Origin: Microbacterium sp. C7(2022)
Lineage (GTDB): Bacteria > Actinomycetota > Actinomycetes > Actinomycetales > Microbacteriaceae
Length of the DNA stretch: 64,000 nt
Direction: 5' to 3'
Assembly (NCBI RefSeq): GCF_028823665.1
Contig: NZ_JAPEHV010000004.1
Span: forward strand, 363,033-427,032
The position numbers were made by a program, and so were the translations under genes. This document shows, piece by piece, positions 1 to 8,705 of this stretch. The notes beneath the pieces are model-generated. The model saw only the letters and a list, made by a program, of their open reading frames with translations, was not told the DNA's origin and did not search any database. Position 1 is the first letter of the stretch. Each line of letters begins with the position of its first letter.

Positions 1-1
1 C

Positions 2-520
2 CAGGCCGGGCTCGGCCGCGTGGGCACCACCTTCGCGTGCGATCGTGAAGGCGTCGTGCCCGACGTGTATCTGCTCGGCAAGGCGCTCGGCGGTGGCATC
101 CTGCCCCTGTCCGCTGTGGTCGCCGATCGCGATGTTCTCGGCGTGATTCGCCCGGGCGAGCACGGTTCGACCTTCGGCGGCAACCCGCTGGCGGCCGCGG
201 TCGGGCTGCGCGTGGTCGAGATGCTCGAATCGGGCGAGTTCCAGACGCGGGCTGCCGCGCTGGGCGAGCACCTCGAGGCGCGCTTGAACGACCTTGTCGG
301 CAGCGGCGTGACCGCCGTGCGGGTGGCGGGTCTGTGGGCCGGGATCGATATCGATCCCGGGGTCGGCACCGGGCGTGAGGTGGCCGAGAAGCTGCTGTCG
401 CGCGGCGTGCTGGTGAAGGACACGCACGGTCAGACGATTCGCATCGCGCCGCCTCTCGTGGTGCGCGCCACCGAGCTCGACTGGGCGGTCGAGCAGCTAC
501 GGGTCGTGCTCGCCGGCTGA
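2..520 (+). CDS. rocD: Ornithine aminotransferase, C-terminal part (5' end outside window)
   Basis: The last 172 residues of a class III PLP-dependent aminotransferase; the reading frame is open to the window edge, so the start lies upstream. The segment LLGKALGGG carries the lysine that binds pyridoxal phosphate, and GEHGSTFGGNPLAAA is the usual strand after it. The ending, with KDTHGQTIRIAPPLV, matches ornithine--oxo-acid aminotransferases, which convert ornithine to glutamate semialdehyde in arginine catabolism. Acetylornithine aminotransferase (ArgD) is the main alternative; the KDTHG segment favours ornithine as substrate. It converges on the next gene with a 12-base gap. Confidence 0.82.
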   Translation, partial: QAGLGRVGTTFACDREGVVPDVYLLGKALGGGILPLSAVVADRDVLGVIRPGEHGSTFGGNPLAAAVGLRVVEMLESGEFQTRAAALGEHLEARLNDLVGSGVTAVRVAGLWAGIDIDPGVGTGREVAEKLLSRGVLVKDTHGQTIRIAPPLVVRATELDWAVEQLRVVLAG

Positions 521-532
521 CGCGGTCGGCGC

Positions 533-2134
533 TCAGCCCACGCTGATGTTGAGTTGCTGCCAGCCGGTGGCGCCATCCGGGGCAGGGAACGCATCCACCT
601 CAGTCTGCGTCTCGCCGAGCGCGTTCGTCGCGCGACACCGGATCGCGTGATCGCCGGGCTCTGCCGTCCACGGGATGCTCCATTGCACCCATGTGTCGTC
701 CGAGATTGCCGTTGCGAGCGAGGCCTCACGCCACGCGCCGCCGTCGATCTGCACCTCGACCTTCGACACGCCGACGTGCGGGTGCCACGCGACGCCGGCG
801 ATCACGGTCTCCCCGGCGCTCAGTCCCTGGTTGCGCCGCGGCACGTCGATGCGCGACTGCAGCTTGATCGGACCCCGCTCTGACCACCCTCGATCAGACC
901 AGTACGCGCGGTCTTGATCGAACCGCGTGACCTTGAGCTCTGTGACCCACTTCGTCGCCGACACGTAGCCGTACAGCCCCGGCACCACCATGCGCACCGG
1001 GAACCCGTGTTCGGCGGGCAGGGGCTCGTCATTCATCCCGACCGCCAGGATCGAGTTGCGGTCGTCGGTGAGAACCTCGAGGGGAGTGGATGCCGTGAAC
1101 CCGTCAATCGACCGAGAAAGCACCATGTCGGCATCCGCCGTCGGCTTCGCCCGCGCGAGCAACTCGCGGATTGGGTAGCCCAGCCACTTCGCGTTGCCGA
1201 TCAGGTCGCCGCCGACGGGGTTCGAGACGCACGACAGCGTCGTATAGCTCTCTTCCAAGGGGAGTGCGAGCAATTCATCCCACGTGATGGTCACCTCTTG
1301 CTCGACCATTCCGTAGATCCGAAGGCTCCAGTCCGCCGGTGCGAGATCGGGCACGATCAGCGCGGTGTCGATGCGGTAGAACTGCGACGTCGGGGTGACC
1401 ACCGGAGCCAGCCCCGAGATGCCCAGTTCCGCGCTCGCGGGTGGTGCGGCAACGGCTCGGGCCGCCGCGGGGAGCGTCAGCGCTTGCCGGATCGAGCTCG
1501 TCGCTCGCGTGGTCGCGTGAACGGTCGAGCCGGCAATCGTCGCCACGATGCCGGCGGCGGTGGCCCCGCCAGCCCAGAGAAAGAAGGTCCTGCGGTCGGC
1601 GGTACCCGGTGCGTCTTCGGACTGCGTGGGGGATTCGGATGCCGCGGCCGCCGCAGCGCGCGGGCGTAGCATCCGACTCAATACGCCAAGCATCACGCCC
1701 GCGGCGATCGCCGCGACCACCGACGGAATCCACGCGAGCGGACCCGCGTCGGCGCGCGTGATCGCGGCGAGGACGCCGCTCACGCCGAACGCCGCGATGA
1801 TCGCCATGCCCCAGGGCGAACGGCGTGACTCGAGCCATCCGGCGAGCGCGGCAAGGACGAGCGCCACAATCGCGATGCCGACGAACAAGGCGATCTTGTC
1901 GGCCGTGCCGAACAGGGCGATCGCGGTGTCTTTGGCCCACGTGGGGGCGGCATCGACGAGCGCATCGCCGATCACGGCGAACGGACTGGACTCGGGCGCG
2001 ACCAGCGCTGCGGTGAGCTCGCCGGCACCGACGCCGAGGGCGATCGACGCGATTCCCGCCCACCACGTCAGGGGCGCGGGCGCGCTGCTGCGCGGCGCCT
2101 CTCTGTGCTGCACGCTGGCCGTCTCGGTGCTCAC
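533..2134 (-). CDS. Membrane-anchored molybdopterin-dependent oxidoreductase, sulfite oxidase family
   Basis: A 533-residue protein. The first ~160 residues hold several hydrophobic helices, then a basic stretch and a second hydrophobic segment near residue 190, followed by an oxidoreductase molybdopterin-binding domain. A cysteine near residue 302 (in SCVSNPVGG) is the expected molybdenum ligand. The C-terminal ~130 residues look like the immunoglobulin-like Mo-co dimerisation domain (AGVAWHPHVGVSKVEVQIDGG). The catalytic domain is probably extracytoplasmic. The natural electron acceptor and substrate cannot be read from sequence. The GTG start lies six bases after a TAGCCT -10 box, so the mRNA is probably leaderless. 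It is divergent from the ATP-grasp gene. Confidence 0.85.
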   Translation of the reverse strand: MSTETASVQHREAPRSSAPAPLTWWAGIASIALGVGAGELTAALVAPESSPFAVIGDALVDAAPTWAKDTAIALFGTADKIALFVGIAIVALVLAALAGWLESRRSPWGMAIIAAFGVSGVLAAITRADAGPLAWIPSVVAAIAAGVMLGVLSRMLRPRAAAAAASESPTQSEDAPGTADRRTFFLWAGGATAAGIVATIAGSTVHATTRATSSIRQALTLPAAARAVAAPPASAELGISGLAPVVTPTSQFYRIDTALIVPDLAPADWSLRIYGMVEQEVTITWDELLALPLEESYTTLSCVSNPVGGDLIGNAKWLGYPIRELLARAKPTADADMVLSRSIDGFTASTPLEVLTDDRNSILAVGMNDEPLPAEHGFPVRMVVPGLYGYVSATKWVTELKVTRFDQDRAYWSDRGWSERGPIKLQSRIDVPRRNQGLSAGETVIAGVAWHPHVGVSKVEVQIDGGAWREASLATAISDDTWVQWSIPWTAEPGDHAIRCRATNALGETQTEVDAFPAPDGATGWQQLNISVG

Positions 2135-2140
2135 TGTTCC

Positions 2141-2146
2141 AGGCTA
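2141..2146 (-). promoter_or_regulatory. -10 box TAGCCT of a probable leaderless promoter
   Basis: On the minus strand TAGCCT is followed by six bases and then the GTG of the sulfite-oxidase-like gene. No Shine-Dalgarno sequence is present, so transcription probably starts at the G of the start codon. Confidence 0.55.
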
Positions 2147-2246
2147 CGTCGTGGGCGCGACGGGAGGAGGGTACAGCCATTGAGGAGTAGGGACAGATGT
2201 TCGCGGCGGATCGCCCCCGGAAACACTTCGGCAACACGGTGCGGAC

Positions 2247-2252
2247 TAGTCT
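2247..2252 (+). promoter_or_regulatory. -10 box TAGTCT of a probable leaderless promoter
   Basis: TAGTCT lies six bases before the ATG of the ATP-grasp gene and no ribosome binding site intervenes. It drives the three-gene unit to the right. Confidence 0.6.
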
Positions 2253-2258
2253 CGTGAC

Positions 2259-4013
2259 ATGGGAGATCTTTTCGACGGGTACGGCTCGACGCTCACGCCA
2301 CGCAAGACGGCATCGGGTGTTCCGGCGTTCGACGAAATGTTCGGCAACGGCGCCCATCCCGGCGCCCCGGCCGAGTCGCGTCAGGACTATCGCGAGCTGT
2401 ATCAGCAGCTCGCGCAAATGACGCAAGAAGAACTGCGCGGGCGTACCGAATCGCTCGCCAGCTCGTACCTCGCCCAGGGTGTGACCTTCGACTTCGCGGG
2501 CGAAGAGCGCCCGTTCCCCCTCGACGCCGTGCCTCGCGTCATCGCGTATGACGAGTGGTCGCACATCGAGGCCGGTGTGAAGCAGCGCGTGCAGGCGCTC
2601 GAGGCGTTCCTCGACGACGCCTACGGGCACCAGTACTGCGTGCGCGACGACGTTCTGCCCGCCAAACTCATCGCTTCGTCGCAGTACTTCTACCGCCAAG
2701 CCGCTGGCATCCACTCCGCCAACGGTGTGCGCATCCAGGTCGCCGGGATCGACCTGATCCGCGACGAGAACGGCGAGATGCGCGTTCTCGAAGACAACGT
2801 GCGCGTGCCCTCGGGTGTCAGCTACGTGATCTCGAACCGTCGGGTCATGGCGCAAACCCTGCCCGAGTTGTTCGTCTCGATGCGCGTGCGCCCGGTCGGC
2901 GAGTACCCCAACAAGCTGCTCGCGGCCCTGCGCGCCTCGGCCCCTGCGGGCATCGAAGAGCCCAACGTGGTCGTCCTCACCCCCGGCGTCTACAACTCTG
3001 CGTACTTCGAGCACACGCTGCTCGCACGCCTCATGGGTGTCGAACTCGTCGAAGGTCGCGATCTGCTGTGCATCGGCGGCAAGGTGTTCATGCGCACCAC
3101 GCGCGGCCCCAAGCGTGTCGACGTCATCTATCGCCGCGTCGATGATGACTTCCTCGACCCGCTGCAGTTCCGCGCCGACTCGATGCTCGGTGCGCCCGGC
3201 ATCATGCTGGCCGCGCGGCTCGGCAATGTCACGATCGCCAACGCGGTCGGCAACGGCGTCGCCGATGACAAGCTGCTCTACACCTACGTGCCCGACCTCA
3301 TCCGGTACTACCTCGCCGAAGAGCCGATCCTCAAGAACGTCGACACGTGGCGGCTCGAAGATCCGCTCGCGCTCGAAGAGGTCCTCGATCGCCTGGATGA
3401 ACTCGTGGTCAAGCCCGTCGACGGCTCGGGTGGCAAGGGGCTCGTGGTGGGGCCGGATGCTTCGCCCGCCGAACTCGAAGCGTTGCGCAAGCGACTGCTC
3501 GCCGATCCCCGCGGATGGATCGCCCAGCCGGTGGTGATGCTGTCGACCATTCCCACCCTCGTCGAGGACGGAATGCGGCCGCGTCACGCAGACCTGCGCC
3601 CCTTCGCCGTCAACGACGGAGAGGACGTGTGGGTGCTGCCGGGCGGACTCACGCGCGTGGCGCTGCCCGAAGGTCAGCTCGTCGTCAACTCGTCGCAGGG
3701 CGGCGGCTCGAAGGACACGTGGGTGATCGGCGGCTCGGCCCCCGGACACGTGGAGTACGGGCAGGGCCGTGGTCTTCCCGGCCTCGTGGCCGATCAAGCC
3801 ACACCGACGTCGGCTATTCCGATCATCTACCCCGACGACGCGCCGCCACCGACCTCGTCGATCCCGATCGTGTACGACGGGCAACCGCAGCCCTCGCATT
3901 CGCCGCAGGATCGACCCAGATCGACCACCGAGCAGCAAGAGCAACAACAACAGCAGCGCGACGACGCTGCCGCTTCGGAGGAGATGACCGGCAATGCTGT
4001 CGAGGATCGCTGA
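2259..4013 (+). CDS. Circularly permuted ATP-grasp protein
   Basis: 584 residues of the circularly permuted type 2 ATP-grasp family (older names DUF404/DUF407). Family hallmarks visible are EDNVRVPSGVSYV around residues 185-195 and VVKPVDGSGGKGLVVGP around residue 390, the nucleotide-binding loop. The final ~60 residues are low-complexity with a glutamine run, unlike the folded core. The gene overlaps the alpha-E gene by 20 bases, and the transglutaminase gene follows. This triad is widely conserved; the ATP-grasp member is thought to catalyse amide or peptide-like ligation, but the substrate is not established. The start is fixed by the leaderless -10 box upstream. Confidence 0.88.
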   Translation: MGDLFDGYGSTLTPRKTASGVPAFDEMFGNGAHPGAPAESRQDYRELYQQLAQMTQEELRGRTESLASSYLAQGVTFDFAGEERPFPLDAVPRVIAYDEWSHIEAGVKQRVQALEAFLDDAYGHQYCVRDDVLPAKLIASSQYFYRQAAGIHSANGVRIQVAGIDLIRDENGEMRVLEDNVRVPSGVSYVISNRRVMAQTLPELFVSMRVRPVGEYPNKLLAALRASAPAGIEEPNVVVLTPGVYNSAYFEHTLLARLMGVELVEGRDLLCIGGKVFMRTTRGPKRVDVIYRRVDDDFLDPLQFRADSMLGAPGIMLAARLGNVTIANAVGNGVADDKLLYTYVPDLIRYYLAEEPILKNVDTWRLEDPLALEEVLDRLDELVVKPVDGSGGKGLVVGPDASPAELEALRKRLLADPRGWIAQPVVMLSTIPTLVEDGMRPRHADLRPFAVNDGEDVWVLPGGLTRVALPEGQLVVNSSQGGGSKDTWVIGGSAPGHVEYGQGRGLPGLVADQATPTSAIPIIYPDDAPPPTSSIPIVYDGQPQPSHSPQDRPRSTTEQQEQQQQQRDDAAASEEMTGNAVEDR

Positions 4014-4923
4014 ATCGCTGTTCTGGATCGGACGCTACATCGAACGCAGCGACGGCACCGCGCGCATCCTCGATGTGCACCTGCAGTTGCTCCTCGAAGA
4101 TCCGTGGATCGACGAGGACACCGCGTGCCGTTCGCTGTTGGGAGTGATGGGCTCGCCCGTCAGCACCGACGGTGAGGTGCGCCGCGAAGACGTGCTGCAG
4201 CACCTCGCCGTCGACCGCATGAACCCGTCGAGCATCGCCTACGCGCTCACCGCCGCGCGTGAGAATGCACGCCGCGCGCGCGAGATCGTCTCGACCGAAC
4301 TGTGGGAGACGCTCAACACCACGAACGCCCGCATGCCGCGACGGCTTCAGACCGATAAGGTGCACGAGTTCTTCCAGTGGGTGCGTGAGCGCGCTGCGCT
4401 CTCGGTCGGCATGGTCGACTCGTCCACCTCGCGCGACGAGGCGTGGCAGTTCTTCACCCTCGGGCGCAGCATCGAACGCACCGACATGACGGCGCGAATG
4501 CTCGCCACGCGATCGTTGACCGAAGCATCCGGCCCCTCATGGACGACGATCCTTCGCTCGTGCGGCGCATACGAGGCGTACCTGCGCACGTACCGCGGGA
4601 TGCCCAGCGCTCGCAACGCGGCGGAGTTCCTGCTGCTCGACCGGCTGTTCCCCCGATCGATCATCTACTCGATCCAGCGGGCCGAAGAGTGCATGAGCGC
4701 GATAGACCCCCGCGCCGACCGCGTGGGGCACTCCAACCAGGTGTTGCGCGCTCTGGGGCAGATCCGCAACGACCTCGAGTACTCGCCGTTGACCGAGATC
4801 CTGCAAGAGCTTCCGTCGCACATGCAGGCCGTACAGACCGTCACGCGCGAAGCATCCGAAGCGATCCGATCTCGCTTCTTCCCGACACAGGCAGAGCCCA
4901 GCTGGATCGGAGAGATCTCATGA
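3994..4923 (+). CDS. Alpha-E domain protein (DUF403)
   Basis: A 309-residue, mostly helical protein beginning MLSRIAESLFWIGRYIERSD, the typical N-terminus of the alpha-E family. A second near-repeat (LGRSIERTDMTARML, about residue 155) shows the internal duplication of the fold. It starts inside the 3' end of the ATP-grasp gene and its stop overlaps the next start as ATGA, so all three proteins are probably made from one mRNA in coupled translation. Alpha-E proteins occur nearly always beside the circularly permuted ATP-grasp and the transglutaminase; their own chemistry is unknown. Confidence 0.88.
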   Translation: MLSRIAESLFWIGRYIERSDGTARILDVHLQLLLEDPWIDEDTACRSLLGVMGSPVSTDGEVRREDVLQHLAVDRMNPSSIAYALTAARENARRAREIVSTELWETLNTTNARMPRRLQTDKVHEFFQWVRERAALSVGMVDSSTSRDEAWQFFTLGRSIERTDMTARMLATRSLTEASGPSWTTILRSCGAYEAYLRTYRGMPSARNAAEFLLLDRLFPRSIIYSIQRAEECMSAIDPRADRVGHSNQVLRALGQIRNDLEYSPLTEILQELPSHMQAVQTVTREASEAIRSRFFPTQAEPSWIGEIS

Positions 4924-5765
4924 AGCGCCTTCGCATCGAACACCAGACCGGCTTCGGCTACCAGGGCGAGGTGTCGGCGTCGTACAACGAGGCGCGCATG
5001 CTCCCGGGCTCGACCGACAGCCAGTTCGTGCTCAACTCGTCGCTCGACATCGAGCCCTCGACGAGCGTTAACCAGTACGTCGACTACTTCGGTACGCGCG
5101 TGGCCGCCTTCGACGTGCTGTCGGGGCACGGTTCACTCACCATCACGGCGAAGTCGCTCGTCGAGGTGCGCCCGCGCCCGATCGAGCACGTGGAGTACTC
5201 GTGGGCCGACCTCGAGCGCGACTCGAGCAAGCTCATCGAAACCGTCGAACAGCTGTCGCAGACCAATCGCACGCGCCCGCACGCCGAGGTTGCTGACCTC
5301 GCGCGTCGCATCGCCTCCGAACACACCCACCCGGGCGAAGCCGCGCACGCCATCGCGCTCGCTATCGGGGATGCCATGGAATACATGCACGGCGTCACGG
5401 GTGTGCACTCCACGGCCACCGAGGCGTGGGAAGCGCGCAAGGGCGTGTGCCAAGACATCGCGCACATCACCCTGGGTGCGCTGCGCGCCGTCGGGATCCC
5501 GGCCCGGTACGTGTCGGGCTACCTGCACCCGCGCCCCGACGCTGAGGTCGGCGTCGCCGTCACGGGTGAATCGCACGCCTGGGTCGAGTGGTTCGCAGGG
5601 GATTGGTGGGGCTTCGACCCTACGAACAACATCGAGATCGGCGATCGCCACGTCCTCGTGGGGCGCGGTCGCGACTACGGCGACGTGCCACCCCTGCGCG
5701 GTGTGTACGCCGGCCCGTTCAAGTCGAACCTGCATGTGAAGGTGACGATCACCCGCGAGGCGTGA
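4920..5765 (+). CDS. Transglutaminase-like cysteine peptidase family protein
   Basis: 281 residues with an N-terminal beta-rich domain (bacterial transglutaminase-like N-terminal region, about residues 1-85) and a transglutaminase core. The catalytic triad appears as Cys in ARKGVCQDIAH (about residue 180), His in GESHAWVEWF (about 220) and Asp in WGFDPTNN (about 235). Such proteins act as peptidases or amide-bond enzymes on an unknown product of the ATP-grasp partner. The ATG overlaps the alpha-E stop by four bases, which decides the start. It ends the three-gene unit. Confidence 0.87.
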   Translation: MKRLRIEHQTGFGYQGEVSASYNEARMLPGSTDSQFVLNSSLDIEPSTSVNQYVDYFGTRVAAFDVLSGHGSLTITAKSLVEVRPRPIEHVEYSWADLERDSSKLIETVEQLSQTNRTRPHAEVADLARRIASEHTHPGEAAHAIALAIGDAMEYMHGVTGVHSTATEAWEARKGVCQDIAHITLGALRAVGIPARYVSGYLHPRPDAEVGVAVTGESHAWVEWFAGDWWGFDPTNNIEIGDRHVLVGRGRDYGDVPPLRGVYAGPFKSNLHVKVTITREA

Positions 5766-5776
5766 TCACGGGGCGC

Positions 5777-5810
5777 CGCGTGTGCCCCGCACCCGCGTGT
5801 GCCCCGCACC
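5777..5810. repeat. Two tandem 17-bp copies downstream of the transglutaminase gene
   Basis: CGCGTGTGCCCCGCACC occurs twice head to tail (5777-5793 and 5794-5810) in the convergent gap between the transglutaminase gene and a small acidic gene. No function is visible. Confidence 0.6.
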
Positions 5811-5865
5811 GTACCCGCGTGACGCGGACGCTCGTGCGTGCCGCGGACGCTCCGCGGCGCCGCGG

Positions 5866-6024
5866 TCAGGCGGGAGCGTCGTCGGGGTCGAGCGTCTTCA
5901 GCGTGTCTTCTTCGGCGGGGTTGTCTGCGTCGAGCTGTTGTTCGGTGGTGTCGTCGCCGCCCGTCGGGGCGTCCTCGGTGGGGGCGCTGTGGGCGGAGGC
6001 GTCATCGGTACGAGCGTTGTCCAT
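5866..6024 (-). CDS. Small acidic protein of 52 residues
   Basis: A short reading frame from an ATG to a TGA, encoding 52 residues with about 15 Asp/Glu and only two basic residues (one Arg, one Lys). It starts MDNARTDDASAH, is rich in Asp, Ala and Thr, and has no hydrophobic segment, so it is probably soluble and disordered. Third-codon-position G/C use fits a real gene better than the overlapping frames do. It sits between the convergent transglutaminase gene and the serine hydrolase gene. I do not recognise a family; similar short acidic proteins are common in Microbacteriaceae. Confidence 0.5.
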   Translation of the reverse strand: MDNARTDDASAHSAPTEDAPTGGDDTTEQQLDADNPAEEDTLKTLDPDDAPA

Positions 6025-6085
6025 GTGACCACGCTATGCCGCTGAGAGCTCGGCGCAAGGCCTGCGAGAGCCAGCGGCTGAGCCG

Positions 6086-7063
6086 CTAGAGTCCGCTGAT
6101 CACCGCGTTGTCGAGTTCGTCTATGTCGACGCCCGGGCGCTGCGCGCGGTTCGTCAGCAGCACCCATGCCACACCGGCGCTCGGGTGCACCCAGAACTCG
6201 GTGCCCGCCCAACCCCCGTGCCCAAAGCAGTCGCGGTCGACAAGACCCGGCGCGCGTGTGCGCAGGTTCCACGTGAAGCCCCAGTCCTGGCCACGCTCGA
6301 CCGGGTACGGGTCGAGCCGCGGGATGTCGCCGGTGAGGGGACGAAGCATCATCGCCAAAGTGGCGGGAGCGACGACGTCGCCCTCGTTCCGCAGCAGCGC
6401 CGAACCCAACTGGAGGAGGTCGCTCGCGCGCCCGAGGAGTCCGGCACCGGGGTTCCGCCCTGCCAAGAAGCGGTCGAGGTCAAGGCCGGCGGCCGCGGCA
6501 TCCGTCACTTCATGAGGGTTGGATGCTTCGTCCAGCGTGAATCCGTCGGCGCCGATCTGTGTCGCCCACTCGGCGACTGCATCGGGCCACGAGACGCCGG
6601 TCACGTGCTCGGTCATCGCGGCGATGCCCTCGAACGCGAGGGTCGAGTAGCGCGACGCCGAGCCGGCGGCGAAGTCGCGCCCCTGCGTGACGAGCAGTTC
6701 GCGCAGCGGCTTGGCCGGATCAAGAGGCGGCTCGGAGATGCCCGACGTGTGACTGGCGAGGTGCGTGAGCTTGACGGCATCTTCGCGATTCTGACCGAAC
6801 TCGGGGATGGCCGTACTCAGCGCCGTTTCGGGTGTGAGCAAGCCGCGCTCGATCGCGCGGGCGGCGACCAGGCCGACGAGTGGCTTCGTGATGGAGAAGA
6901 GGCGATAGTGGTCGTCGACCTTCGCCGTGCGTGTGCCGGTCGCCCCGAACGCGTCGAGCGCCACGACGCCTTCGGCGGTGGCGATGCCGACCACCGCGGA
7001 GGGCAGGCGCTCATCGCTCACGTGGCGGCACGCCCAGTCGAACGCAGCGGAATATGCAGTCAT
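6086..7063 (-). CDS. Serine hydrolase of the beta-lactamase / penicillin-binding-protein-like family
   Basis: A 325-residue class C beta-lactamase-fold protein. The nucleophile motif S-x-x-K is at residues 57-60 (SITK), a YST motif near residue 140 takes the place of Y-x-N, and an HGG motif (GHGGWAGTEFW) near residue 285 stands for K-T-G. No signal peptide is visible, so the enzyme should be cytoplasmic. Such proteins act as esterases, D-aminopeptidases or amidases; the substrate cannot be assigned. Translation begins at an ATG six bases after a TAAGGT -10 box, with no Shine-Dalgarno site. Confidence 0.82.
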   Translation of the reverse strand: MTAYSAAFDWACRHVSDERLPSAVVGIATAEGVVALDAFGATGTRTAKVDDHYRLFSITKPLVGLVAARAIERGLLTPETALSTAIPEFGQNREDAVKLTHLASHTSGISEPPLDPAKPLRELLVTQGRDFAAGSASRYSTLAFEGIAAMTEHVTGVSWPDAVAEWATQIGADGFTLDEASNPHEVTDAAAAGLDLDRFLAGRNPGAGLLGRASDLLQLGSALLRNEGDVVAPATLAMMLRPLTGDIPRLDPYPVERGQDWGFTWNLRTRAPGLVDRDCFGHGGWAGTEFWVHPSAGVAWVLLTNRAQRPGVDIDELDNAVISGL

Positions 7064-7069
7064 GTCACG

Positions 7070-7075
7070 ACCTTA
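7070..7075 (-). promoter_or_regulatory. -10 box TAAGGT of a probable leaderless promoter
   Basis: On the minus strand TAAGGT is followed by six bases and then the ATG of the serine hydrolase. Confidence 0.5.
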
Positions 7076-7163
7076 TCGACGCTCCGGTCCCGGGTCGTGC
7101 CGTCCCCCGCGCCCTCGGGGCACGCCCCACGCCCCACGCCTCTGCCGTCGAGAGCACACGAAC

Positions 7164-7212
7164 TCGCCGAGTACACGGCTTTTGCTACGCGGATAAGCCG
7201 TGCACTCGGCGA
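7164..7212. terminator. Long hairpin downstream of rhaB
   Basis: Arms of 18 bp (7164-7181 and 7195-7212) with one mismatch and a 13-base loop follow the rhaB stop in the direction of transcription. There is no T-run, so this may be a factor-independent stop of the kind common in high-GC actinobacteria or an mRNA-stabilising stem. A related CGAGTACACG half-site recurs inverted just outside (7219-7230). Confidence 0.45.
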
Positions 7213-7262
7213 CAACACGTGTACTCGACGGGGAAGAGGGGAAGGGTGGGCGGGTGCGGGCA

Positions 7263-8705
7263 TCACGCGGAACGCGGGGCGAAGTGGACGGGCGTGAACG
7301 AGCGCGTCACCGCGGCGCGGAGCGTTTCGAGCGTGGCATCCGGCCCGAACCATCCGTGGGCGCGTGCTTGCACCAGCACATTGCCGATCGCGGTCGCTTC
7401 CATGGGTCCGGCGACCACCTCGACGCCCGAGCGATCCGCGGTCGCCTGACACAGCAGGCGGTTGAGCGAACCACCGCCGACGATGTGAATCACGTCGATC
7501 TCGCGGTCGGTGAGCTCGCCCGCCGTGCGCACCGCGTCGGCGAACGCCTGCGCGATGCTCTCGACGATGCTCCGCGTCAGACCCTCGTGGGTCGTCGGCA
7601 CGGTGTGGCCGGCTTCCCGCAACACCTCGGCGATGCGCGCTGGCATGTCACCCGGAGCCGACAGGCGCGGGTCATTCGCGTCGAAGATCGCGGTGCCGTC
7701 GCCGGCGAAACTCGCGGCATCCAGCAACTCGGGCAGGTCGATCTTCGTGCCCGACTCCTCTTCCCACGCGCGCACCGACTCGCTCAGCAGCCACAGACCC
7801 GTCACGTTGTGCAGGAATCGCACGCGCCCGTCGACGCCGCCCTCGTTGGTGAAGTTCGCCTCGCGCGCGGCATCCGACGTCACCGGAGCCTCGAGTTCGA
7901 CGCCCACCAGGCCCCATGTGCCGCACGAGATATACGCCGCGTTCGGCGAGGTCATCGGCACGGCCACGACGGCCGATGCGGTGTCGTGCGACCCGACGGC
8001 CACGACATCGAGAGCCGCGCCCACCTGCTGCGCGGCCTCACCGGTCAGCGTGCCGATCTTCTCGCCCGGGCTCACCAGAGGGGGCAGAACGGATGCCGCC
8101 ACCCCCAGTTCGTCGAGCAATGTGGCATCCCACTGTCCGGACTCGACGTTGACGAGGCCCGTGGTCGACGCGTTCGTCCGCTCGGCGGCGAGCGCGCCCG
8201 TCAACAGGAACGCGACGAGATCGGGGATCAACGCCACGTGGTCGGCGTCAGCGAGACCCGCGTCGGCAGCGAACTGATACAGCGTGTTGAACGGGAGGAA
8301 CTGCAGCCCGTTCCGGCGGTACAGCTCATCGAACGGCACGGTCGCGTGAACCTTCGCAACACCGCGCTCGGTGCGCTCGTCGCGGTAGTGGAACGGCTCG
8401 CTCACCAAGGCGCCGTCGCGCAGCAGACCGTAGTCGACCGCCCACGAGTCGATGCCGATGCTCGCGATCGCCGGCTCACGCCGGAACGCCTCGGCGAGCC
8501 CGTCGACGATGTGACGGTACAGCGCCGAGAAGTCCCAGTGCAGACCGTCGGCATGGGCGACCGGACCGTTCGGGAAGCGCGCGACCTGCTCGAGGTCGAG
8601 CACGCCATCCTTCACGCGGCCGATCATCACCCGACCGCTGGTCGCACCCAGGTCGACCGCGGCGACGGCACCGCTCACGGGTGCGGCTGTCGTGGCATCC
8701 GTCAT
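7263..8705 (-). CDS. rhaB: Rhamnulokinase
   Basis: A 480-residue FGGY-family sugar kinase. The N-terminal phosphate-binding segment DLGATSGRVMIG (residues ~19-30), DSWAVDYGLL (about residue 88) and the C-terminal adenosine segment HIVGGGSLNRLLCQ (about residue 420) match rhamnulokinases. It phosphorylates L-rhamnulose to L-rhamnulose 1-phosphate, the substrate of the aldolase encoded just upstream. The start overlaps the aldolase/dehydrogenase stop (ATGA). It is the last gene of the rhamnose operon, followed by a strong hairpin. Confidence 0.92.
   Translation of the reverse strand: MTDATTAAPVSGAVAAVDLGATSGRVMIGRVKDGVLDLEQVARFPNGPVAHADGLHWDFSALYRHIVDGLAEAFRREPAIASIGIDSWAVDYGLLRDGALVSEPFHYRDERTERGVAKVHATVPFDELYRRNGLQFLPFNTLYQFAADAGLADADHVALIPDLVAFLLTGALAAERTNASTTGLVNVESGQWDATLLDELGVAASVLPPLVSPGEKIGTLTGEAAQQVGAALDVVAVGSHDTASAVVAVPMTSPNAAYISCGTWGLVGVELEAPVTSDAAREANFTNEGGVDGRVRFLHNVTGLWLLSESVRAWEEESGTKIDLPELLDAASFAGDGTAIFDANDPRLSAPGDMPARIAEVLREAGHTVPTTHEGLTRSIVESIAQAFADAVRTAGELTDREIDVIHIVGGGSLNRLLCQATADRSGVEVVAGPMEATAIGNVLVQARAHGWFGPDATLETLRAAVTRSFTPVHFAPRSA

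Noticed and set aside
1275..3950. An 891-codon open frame on the minus strand
   Set aside because: It is antisense to two well-supported genes (the ATP-grasp gene and part of the sulfite-oxidase-like gene); its translation is Arg/His-rich and matches no family. High GC content creates such shadows.
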